Shown here one piece after another: positions 13,901 through 22,960 of a DNA stretch of 64,000 nucleotides; the stretch's first letter is position 1; each line of letters begins with the position of its first letter. Source of the DNA: Vespula vulgaris (lineage: Eukaryota; Arthropoda; Insecta; Hymenoptera; Vespidae); the NCBI RefSeq assembly GCF_905475345.1, contig NC_066608.1:3757501-3821500 (forward strand). The letters run 5' to 3'. The notes beneath the pieces are model-generated. The model was not told the DNA's origin. It searched no databases and worked only from the letters and a program-made list of their open reading frames with translations. The position numbers and the translations under genes are program-made.

Positions 13901-16900
13901 TGTTATCGTCTACGTATGAAGACAAATTTTTGCAATTAAAATAATAAAAACTTCCCTTCTAGTATACATTCTTATATTAGAATTTATTTGAAATTTTCAA
14001 GTAAATCGACTCTACTTTGTATGAGCCAAACTTTTTTCTTACGTATAAAAAGATTTATGCAACCATGTTATCATTCGATTTATCTATGTCCTGCAAGGCT
14101 ATGTATTTAATCGTTATTCCGACAGCTTATTTTATCCTGTTTTCTCCCTTACTAAGACTGTACATTTAGTCCTTCACTTTCAATCGCGTGTCTGTTTGTT
14201 ATCGTCTACGTATGAAGACAAATTTTTGCAATTAAAATAATAAAAACTTCCCTTCTAGTATACATTCTTATATAAGAATTTATTTGAAATTTTCAAGTAA
14301 ATGGACTGAACTATGTATGGGCCAAATACTTTTCTTACATATAAAAAGATTTATGCAACCGTGCTATTATTCGAAGCATCTACCCCCTTCAAGGGGACGT
14401 ATTTATTCGTTATTTCGACCGCTTATTTAATTCAGTTTTTCCCGTTGTAAAACTGTACATTTAGTCTTTTACTTTCAATCTCCTGTCTTTTTTGTTATCG
14501 TCTACGTATGAAAACAAATTTTGGCAATTAAAATAATAAAAACTTCTCTTCTAGTATACATTTTTATATTAGAATTTATTTGAAATTTTCAAGTAAATCG
14601 ACTCTACTTTGTATGAGCCAAACTTTTTTCTTACGTATAAAAAGATTTATGCAACCATGTTATTCGATTTATCTATGTCCTCGAAGGCTATGTATTTAAT
14701 CGTTATTCCGACAGCTTATTTTATCCTGTTTTCTCCCTTGCTAAGACTGTACATTTAGTCCTTCACTTTCAATCGCCTGTCTTTTTGTTATCGTCTACGT
14801 ATGAAAACAAATTTTGCCAATTAAGATAATGAAAACTTCCCTTCTAGTATACATTCTTATATAAGAATTTATTTGAAATTTTCAAGTAAATCGACTCTAC
14901 TTTGTATGAGCCAAATCTTTTTCTTACGTATAAAAAGATTTATGCTACCGTGATATCATTCGAAGCATCTATGCCCTTTAAGGGGACGTATTTATTCGTT
15001 ATTTCGACCGCTTATTTAATTCAGTTTTTCCCGTTGTAAAACTGTACATTTAGTCTTTTACTTTCAATCTCCTGTCTTTTTTGTTATCGTCTACGTATGA
15101 AAACAAATTTTTGCAATTAAAATAATAAAAACTTCCCTTCTAGTATACATTCTTATATAAGAATTTATTTGAAATTTTCAAGTAAATCGACTGAACCTAT
15201 TGTGGGCTAAATTTTTTCTTACGTACAAAAAGATTTATGCAACCATGTTATCATTCGATTTATCTATGTCCTCGAAGGCTATGTATTTAATCGTTATTCC
15301 GACAGCTTATTTTATCCTGTTTTCTCCCTTGCTAAGACTGTACATTTAGTCCTTCACTTTCAATCGCCTGTCTTTTTGTTATCGTCTACGTATGAAAACA
15401 AATTTTGCCAATTAAGATAATGAAAACTTCCCTTCTAGTATACATTCTTATATAAGAATTTATTTGAAATTTTCAAGTAAATCGACTCTACTTTGTATGA
15501 GCCAAATCTTTTTCTTACGTATAAAAAGATTTATGCTACCGTGTTATCATTCGAAGCATCTATGCCCTTTAAGGGGACGTATTTATTCGTTATTTCGACC
15601 GCTTATTTAATTCAGTTTTTCCCGTTGTAAAACTGTACATTTAGTCTTTTACTTTCAATCTCCTGTCTTTTTTGTTATCGTCTACGTATGAAAACAAATT
15701 TTTGCAATTAAAATAATAAAAACTTCCCTTCTAGTATACATTCTTATATAAGAATTTATTTGAAATTTTCAAATAAATCAACTCAACTTTGTATGGGGCA
15801 AATTTTTTTCTTACGTACAAAAAGATTTATGCAACCATGTTATCATTCGATTTATCTATGTCCTCGAAGGCTATGTATTTATTTGTTATTCCGACAGCTT
15901 ATTTTGTCCTGTTTTCTCACTTTTTAAGACTGTACATTTAGTCCTTCACTTTCACTCGCCTGTCCTTTCTGTTATCGTCTACGTATGAAGACAAATTTTT
16001 GCAATTAAAATAATAAAAACTTCCCTTCTAGTATACATTCTTATATAAGAATTTATTTGAAATTTTCAAGTAAATCGACTGAACCTATTGTGGGCTAAAT
16101 TTTTTTTTACGTATAAAAAGATTTATGCAACCATGTTATCATTCGATTTATCTATGTCCTCCAAGGCTATGTATTTAATCGTTATTCCGACAGCTTATTT
16201 TATCCTGTTTTCTCCCTTACTAAGACTGTACATTTAGTCCTTCACTTTCACTCGCCTGTCCTTTCTGTTATCGTCTACGTATGAAGACAAATTTTTGCAA
16301 TTAAAATAATAAAAACTTCCCTTCTAGTATACATTCTCATATAAGAATTTATTTGAAATTTTCAAGTAAATCGACTGAACCTATTGTGGGCTAAATTTTT
16401 TTTTACGTATAAAAAGATTTATGCAACCATGTTATCATTCGATTTATCTATGTCCTCCAAGGCTATGTATTTAATCGTTATTCCGACAGCTTATTTTATC
16501 CTGTTTTCTCCCTTACTAAGACTGTACATTTAGTCCTTCACTTTCAATCGCCTGTCTGTTTGTTATCGTCTACGTATGAAGACAAATTTTTGCAATTAAA
16601 ATAATAAAAACTTCCCTTCTAGTATACATTCTTATATTAGAATTTATTTGAAATTTTCAAGTAAATCGACTCTACTTTGTATGAGCCAAACTTTTTTCTT
16701 ACGTATAAAAAGATTTATGCAACCATGTTATCATTCGATTTATCTATGTCCTGCAAGGCTATGTATTTAATCGTTATTCCGACAGCTTATTTTATCCTGT
16801 TTTCTCCCTTACTAAGACTGTACATTTAGTCCTTCACTTTCAATCGCCTGTCTGTTTGTTATCGTCTACGTATGAAGACAAATTTTTGCAATTAAAATAA

Positions 16901-17015
16901 TAAAAACTTCTCTTCTAGTATACATTCTTATATTAGAATTTATTTGAAATTTTCAAGTAAATCGATTCAACTTTATATGGGCCGAATTTTTTTTCTTAGA
17001 TATAAAACGATTAAT
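10783..17015. repeat. 296-bp satellite array, 21 tandem units
   Basis: The landmark GC(A/T)ACC(A/G)TG..TATCATTC recurs at 11097, 11393, 11689, 11985, 12281, 12577, 12874, 13170, 13467, 13763, 14059, 14355, 14651, 14944, 15239, 15535, 15831, 16127, 16423 and 16719, a spacing of 293-297 bp. The first, diverged unit starts near 10,783 and the array ends at 17,015 where piggyBac sequence begins. Each unit carries TGTACATTTAGTC, TTATCGTCTACGTATGAA, GCAATTAAAATAATAAAAAC and a dyad ATTTATTTGAAATTTTCAAG. At least two unit types exist: CGATTTATCTATGTCCTCGA and CGAAGCATCTATGCCCTTTA. The array interior is stop-rich on both strands. Related single units lie at 45,035-45,340 and 48,693-48,998, and two partial units at 21,380-21,860. 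Confidence 0.97.
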
Positions 17016-17995
17016 GCTGTGGAAAATCAACAATTGTAAACCTTTATATGCAGGTGAAAAATAATTTACCGGTTTTTTTTTCACCTTGTCTATTGTCTTC
17101 CCTTCGTGAAATGTGGTCACTATATCAACGGCTTTGTTATCATACCACCTAATCGCATTTATAATGAACTTGTCAATTGATGTAGAGAGATCTTCGTAAT
17201 TTCCTATGCCCTTAATTTTTATTATTTTAGCTGAGGAAAACTCACAGTTTTTTAGTGTGTCTGTTGGCACAGTTGCAATACTCTTAATTTTCAACTTTTT
17301 TAAAGGAACGTTTGAAAACCAATTCTCGAAACAAAGTTTATGAAGCAAGTGGTTGTGTATAATTTTTGATTTAACGTAACATTGTCACTACTTCGAATAT
17401 TAGGTAATTGGTGATCAGGTGTTTGGTGTTTGCTGGTGTAAATTCTAAAATCGTAAATGATTCCAGATGAATTGCACAATAAAAAAGTTTTTTAGTCACA
17501 TTTTTTAGATTTTTTTCGGCATATACTCTTTTAATCTGTTTCTTCCTTTAAATGATATTATCTGCTCGTCAACACAAAGGTGTTCAGCCATCGGAATGCG
17601 ATTGAAATTTTTAACCAATTTGTTGAGTACAGGTCTTGTATTTTGGAAACAATGCATAACCTTTGAATTGCTTGTGTTAGCTTCTAAATTCCCACTAGAA
17701 TGTATTTTGGATTTTTTTTTTTTCCATTGCTTTCGCTTTAGGTATGCTTTTTTGTTTAGTGAACACTGACAGAAGTACAAATAATTTCAATTGTACAAGA
17801 TGATTCCTATCTTTAGACAGATTGCAAGGCATTTATTTTGATATTTCAGGTTGATGGTGCTGCCAACCCTTATTAATATCGGTATTGGTTATCTCGTATA
17901 ATTAAGGCATATAATGAAGACGTACGCGTGATTTTGTGAAAAAATTAAAATTATTTTATAAAATGTTGATATATTACCATATGACCTGAAAGTTA
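17016..17995 (-). pseudogene. piggyBac family C transposase, truncated at its C-terminus
   Basis: Read on the minus strand, the frame ending at 17,505 contains VDEQIISFKGRNRLKEYMPK, the motif around the first catalytic Asp of piggyBac transposases. The frame 16,953-17,348 contains HKLCFENWFSNVPL, where the usual DNW of the second catalytic site is ENW, so Asp is replaced by Glu, and then RWYDNKAVDIVTTF and DKVKKKPVNYFSPAYKGL. After this point the protein stops matching and the DNA passes into the last satellite unit. The third catalytic region and the Cys-rich tail are absent. The same truncation is present at 43.5, 45.3 and 49.0 kb. The N-terminal side decays toward 17,995. Confidence 0.8.
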
Positions 17996-18029
17996 TACGG
18001 TTAAATTAGTGAAACCATCTTAAAATGTA

Positions 18030-18626
18030 TGATGAGCGTGATTCGGTCTTTTTACGCTTGGCTTGATATACGTTCCATGAATCTGATTTATACTTTTTAT
18101 TATCATGCATTTCGTTGAGATTGATTTAATTCGTCGAGATTAAGTTGACAAAATTCGAGGTGTCACTTAAGATTTGCATTTAATGATTGCAGAGTCATGT
18201 AAACCAGTTTATTAAGAAGTAATAAAGTTTGATGTGAATGACAGAACGAGTCTGAGCGATAAAATAGCGGGTGGAGCGTTTTTAGGATTTCTAAGACGAG
18301 ATGAGAAAGAGAAAAGAAGTGGACTTCGGATTACGGATAATTCGTTAGTAGTTTGACTGTTTGGAAATAATGAACTATTTTCGTTTACACAAGAATTTTA
18401 AGATAAGGAATGGATAGGGTATGGTATTACATTTGGTCCAATATTTGTAGTATAAATTTCACTTACATTTCTTATGTTTGATCCATAAAGAAGTATACCA
18501 CAAGTCTCATATGATATTATACGGCAAGGTGTTAACACGTTCGTTATTTGTGTTTGATCGTGATATTAGTAGTAAAATCGTGTGTTCATTTACCTGATAG
18601 CTTAAAGTTATGTTGTTTACGTTATA
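18030..18626 (-). repeat. X repeat, copy B, first part
   Basis: Collinear with 10,000-10,610 and 45,886-46,360. It is interrupted at 18,628 by a mariner and resumes at 19,884. Confidence 0.8.
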
Positions 18627-18628
18627 TA

Positions 18629-19883
18629 TTAGGTAGACCGGAAAGCAATATCGTTTTTTTACATTAAGTTTGAAGGAAGAACTTTTTAACTTGTTTTTAT
18701 TTTTACTTAATGATATAATCATCCTCGTTATCAACAATCTTTTGCCATCTAGTGTATAAATTTTCAATGCCGAATCGATAAAAATTAATAGGTTTTTGGG
18801 AAAAATATCTGGAGATGGCATTTTGGACATCATTCAAATTTTTAAATTTTCTGCCACGTAGAAAATGTAGCGATTTAAATAAATGATAATTTAATGATGC
18901 ACCGTCAGCCGAGTATTATGGGTGAGACAGTACCTCCCATCCTAATTCATTAATTTTTTCCATGGTTCGTCTTGCGCAGTCTTGCATTATTGCGTTGCAG
19001 AATAACGTCTTTTCTCTTGACAATTACTGGATACTTTTCAACTAAAGATTTTTTCACTCCATCCGATTGTTCACAGTAAAAGTTTTCATTCACTATTTGT
19101 CTAGGTTTCAACATTTCAAAATGGACAATTTCGTGTATACTTTACCAAACACACAAAAATGTCTTTTTTGCACATATAAACTTGGCTTAGCCGTACTTCG
19201 TGGCAATTCATTCGAAGAGAGCCACTGCCTTTTGCATTTTGTATTATCATAGAGGACCCACTTTTCATCTCTAGTGATCAAGCGATCAAAACACGCTTCT
19301 GTATTATGCTTTTGAAGTAATAAGTTGCAGGTGGTGGATCGATTCGCTTTATTTTCTTTCGATAGATTATGCAGGACTCGAACTCCTACTGTGTATTTTA
19401 TCAATCTGCTGTAAATGTTTTTAGATGATTGACCAAAGTTCGTTAAGATTTTTTGATAGTTCTATTGTTTGACGCGAATTTGCTTCCACTTTCGCCCTTA
19501 ACACGTCATTATCTAATGTTGTTGGTTTTACTGTTCGATACGAGTCAGAAAGATCAAAATTACTGGCTCTGAACTTAGAAAACCATCTTTTGCATTTATG
19601 AAGGTCTAATGCATTTGGATAAATAATCGCAAATATTTTTGGTAGCAACTGTTGCGTTACTCCTTTTGTGAAATTCAAAAAGCATACAATGCCGAATATG
19701 TATCTCTTTTGGTATTTGGCTGGTTATTTCACTCAAAATTGCAAAAAAGAATTCTGATTAAATTATTCACAAGTAAACAAGTCACTCTAATCTTAAAATG
19801 TCTTTGGCACGGCTTTGGAGTGCATAATGAGCTGACAAATGATAAACAAATATTGAAATGACATTACTTTCCGGTTCACCTAA
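18629..19883 (-). mobile_element. mariner element with TIRs and TA duplication
   Basis: The left end TTAGGTAGACCGGAAAGCAA at 18,629 and the reverse complement of the right end, TTAGGTGAACCGGAAAGTAA, ending at 19,883, form terminal inverted repeats. TA flanks both sides (18,627-18,628 and 19,884-19,885). The length of 1,255 bp is normal for mariner. The uninterrupted paralog at 46,360-46,400 (GTTATGTATATTTATAACAA) shows the empty site, so the borders are well supported. Confidence 0.93.
18834..19730 (-). pseudogene. mariner transposase, inactive
   Basis: The minus strand shows the N-terminal helix-turn-helix region (CKRWFSKFRASNFDLSDSYR, 19,421-19,678) with VEANSRQTIELSKNLNE, then LSKENKANRSTTCNLLLQKH and LITRDEKWVLYDNTKCKRQW (19,108-19,404). 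The first catalytic Asp, in RDEKW, is kept. Near 18,990 the second motif, normally HDNARPH, reads RNNARLR (Asp to Asn), and the third, normally SPDLAPSDYHLF, reads SADGASLNYHLF (Asp to Asn) followed by LRGRKFK. Frameshifts separate these blocks. Two lost catalytic residues and broken frames make it a dead copy. Confidence 0.9.
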
Positions 19884-20834
19884 TATATTTATAACAAAAG
19901 AGTTTATACAATTGATATTCCAGTCTATCCGATCTTCGCTAGTATATCGTGAGTCGAATTGAAATCTCTATGAATGGCATTTGTCATAAGTTCAGTTTTT
20001 CTATCTGCGCTTTGTCTTTTTGTATAGTTCGTTTCTAACGTTCGTCGGCTTTTTTAAAGATTTATTCGGAATTTTGTTTACGTCCTTGTAGATCTTGGTT
20101 GTTACATAGTTGTACAATAAACATAATGTAATCAAACAATCACACAATAGATATTCAAATAAATAATAATATTTTATTATTGGTTGTCTTAAATAAATTA
20201 TTATTATTATATGGCCTTAGGAACTCAAAATTTTATTGCCACAAATATCAAATTTCATCAATGTCCCCGTTACTGGGCAAGATTCCTCCATTCGCGACTC
20301 GCGTATCCCATTTATTTAAGATCTATTCTAATATTTTCTTCCCATCTATATCTTGATCTACTTAATGGTTGTTACGTCCCAAGCAGTATGGGCTTCTTGA
20401 TGTGTGATTTTTGTTGAGGAGATTTTACTTTACAGGATTTATATCTACGTCGGCCTTTATCTGCTATATGCAGTTATGGCTCGGATTTAGTACCGGTTTA
20501 ATGTCAAACAAGTCGAATATTTCTCTTTCAAACCAGTACGATGATTTCTGATCCCTTGGATATCGGTGCGTTCTGGTACATGTAAAATAGTCCTTCTTTA
20601 ATTCGATTTATGACTTAGAATATATTATGAGACTAAGTGTGACTTGCTCGAAAAATAATAAATTGTAACTATTATAACGACTATAGCGTAGACCCGTATG
20701 CTCTGCGGAGCGTATGCTCAACTACTCTGCAACTGAACTATAACTGTGACTGTAAGTATAGTGAAACCTTCTACGTTCTTCTGTAACTAACTAGAGGAAC
20801 GTTGTGCTTTGTATCCGGCTGTTTCCTCTCTGAT
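19884..20834 (-). repeat. X repeat, copy B, second part
   Basis: Continues collinear with 46,380-47,100 (for example GTCCTTGTAGATCTTGG and CATAGTTGTACA) and then jumps to match 47,725 onward, missing about 615 bp that copy C has. There is no coding frame. It joins the LINE RT fragment at about 20,835. Confidence 0.75.
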
Positions 20835-21330
20835 TCATTGGACGGAGGGAAATCCTTTGTTTCGATGCATAGTTAGAGGATGAGGGTTGATTCCGCTCAA
20901 AATTTTTTGAACCAAATAGTTTATTAACCGAATAAAAACATTCATTTTCCAAGTTAAATCTATTCTTAAGCTCTTCTCTAATTTCATTAAAGCATTTTCT
21001 TGATTCGTTCCTAAATACTTAAAATTACTGAATCGTTGAAAAATTTTATCATGAACAACCAAGTTTTCGTAATTTTGAATATTCTGCATTCTACCAGTGA
21101 CCGTACATTTAGTTCTTTCTGTCTGAGTTCTTTCATTTTATCGTATAAAGTTTTAGTTTTAATAATTAGTATTTCTTTATTATCCCATAGCAAAGTAATA
21201 TTGTCCGCATATATTAAGAGTTGTATTATACCATTCAACTGCAGATCATTTTAAGTATCACCAGTCGAATCGAAATTTCAAACTTTTTTTCCGTATTATC
21301 GAATCATATGCTTTTTTGAAGTCATGGTTT
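20835..21330 (-). pseudogene. LINE reverse transcriptase, C-terminal part
   Basis: The minus strand encodes, in two overlapping frames, LLIYADNITLLWDNKE (the RT catalytic motif normally YADD; here YADN), then MKELRQKELNVR, then RIQNIQNYENLVVHDKIFQR and FSNFKYLGTN, the YLG motif typical of non-LTR RTs. Upstream, at about 21,290, the frame reads HDFKKAYDSI, the RT motif with the first catalytic Asp. The block between these two motifs is deleted. The closest relatives in this window are at 44.4 and 48.1 kb. Confidence 0.85.
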
Positions 21331-21333
21331 ATT

Positions 21334-21536
21334 TTTTTATGCCTTGCACAAAAACAAAAGGTTTTCCGACATTCCTTTACGTTTCCATACTGTTTGTCAA
21401 CCGTGTTATCATTCGGCTCATTTATTTCCTCCAAGGTCTCAAATCTGTTCATTATTTCGTTTTGTTAGCGTTCAGGTACAAAAACAAATTTTGACCATTA
21501 AAATAATAAAAACTTTCTTTCTAATATACTAATATG

Positions 21537-21580
<44 letters not shown>

Positions 21581-21860
21581 CATGGTTGCATATAAAAATT
21601 TTATGCAACCGTGTTATCATTCGATTCATCTATTCCCTGAAAGGCCGCGAGTCTGTTATTTCCACGTATTTTATCCTGTTTTTTCCCTTGATAAGACTGT
21701 ACATTTAACCGTTTACTTTCAATCGACTGTTCGCTAATTTTTTTAGCGTTCAGGTATAAAAGCAAATTTTTGTCGATTAAAATAAAACAATAGAAACTTT
21801 CTCCTTAATTTACATTCTTATACTAGAATTTATTTGAAATTTTCAAACAAGTATACTTAA
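21334..21860 (-). repeat. LINE linker with two partial 296-bp units around an (AT)n tract
   Basis: A shortened unit occupies about 21,380-21,530 (TCAACCGTGTTATCATTCGG onward, with an internal deletion). Then comes an (AT)n run and a second, nearly full unit from about 21,600 to 21,860 (GCAACCGTGTTATCATTCGA to TTTGAAATTTTCAAACAAGT). On the minus strand the frame gives NRFETLEEINEPNDNT. The endonuclease domain lies just above and RT just below, so the unit is in its native LINE position. Confidence 0.8.
21534..21580. repeat. (AT)n microsatellite, palindromic
   Basis: About 20 AT dinucleotides bounded by ATGTTATAT and ATATAACAT, forming one long self-complementary tract. Confidence 0.9.
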
Positions 21861-21939
21861 GTTGCTTTTAGTTATATATGAATAGCGATAAAAAATGGAA
21901 CACGATTTTCAGTGACTGTACTGAGCTTCATCGATTCAT

Positions 21940-22430
21940 ATATTTTACAAAGTAACTTTAAACGCTAAAATATAATTGCAATCCGCTTCCCTATAAGATC
22001 TAACATGGAGTATTTCGTGTGGCGCCGTTGATTTGTTTACGCGTTTCCCATCCGGAAAAATTTAAGCTTCTTTGTAGATATTTTATGTGTAAGCTTTGTG
22101 CTTTTGATGACAAGATTTTTATCAAGTTAGTTACTCTTACTCCATTGTCGTTACTTTTCTCGTGCAAACTTCCGAGCCCGACTGTTGATTTAAAAATATT
22201 CTCTTTACCGATTATTGCGTTAAAATTCCACAAGATTATTTTCATGTAATCGTTTAGCAATTGATACACAAGATGTTCGAATTCCTCATAGAAACTTGTC
22301 TTTAATTTCGACATCTTCATCTTTCATCAACGCTTGTATATTGATTATCGCAATCTTCTACCATCGATCCTGCACATCTAGTAACCCTATTTTTTCGTTT
22401 ATAAATTCAATATTTTTTATCACGGATTTT
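21940..22430 (-). pseudogene. LINE APE-type endonuclease domain
   Basis: The minus-strand frame 22,000-22,320 and its upstream extension read EFINEKIGLLDVQDRW, KIAIINIQALMKDEDVE, IKDKFYEEFEHLVYQL, MKIILWNFNAIIGKENIF, GSLHEKSNDNGVR and, after a shift, SYREADCN. This is the order of an exo/endonuclease/phosphatase fold endonuclease of non-LTR elements, which nicks target DNA for retrotransposition. The conserved GDFNA is WNFNA, so the catalytic Asp is lost. It lies upstream (minus-strand sense) of the linker units and RT, as expected for one LINE ORF2. Confidence 0.8.
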
Positions 22431-22539
22431 TTTATTGATTATAAAACAGGCAATAACTGTGGATCTCCGATTCTGCATATTGAAATGAAGAAACTGTATT
22501 GTTTTCCTTATTTTCACTCGATTTTTATTTATTGATGGC

Positions 22540-22960
22540 TCTACCAACTTACTTGATTTTTGCATTGTCTTACTCTTTTCTATATTATTGTTTCCTTTTA
22601 GTAGTAGCTGTTTGAATTTGGGAATTTTTAAGAAAGCTCTCGCATCAACACTTATCCCGTTTGATACATTTTACAAGAAAATGTTTCTGGTATTTATTGT
22701 GTACTAAAAAAAAATCAGCCGTTATATGTATAATTTTGATTATTATGATAAATCTCTAGTATATTATCTTTTAGATCGTCTATAACCGTACGATTTTCTT
22801 CTATTTTATAATTAAGAATAGTTTCGAAAAAAGATCAAATATTTAATGTAATTTTGTAGAAAAAATTATGTTACCTTCAACCGCATCATCATAATATTCT
22901 TATTCTAATCCTGTTAATTGTGTACTTAGATATCACATATCTTTATAAGTAGTTGTAAGA
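22540..22960. other. Unassigned A+T-rich stretch
   Basis: Probably the decayed 5' part of the LINE. Nothing specific is seen. Confidence 0.4.

Noticed and set aside
10783..17015. The 296-bp array as a tandem protein-coding gene or CRISPR-like array
   Set aside because: The unit length is not a multiple of three, the interior is stop-rich on both strands, units are 296 bp with no repeat-spacer alternation, and the organism is a eukaryote.
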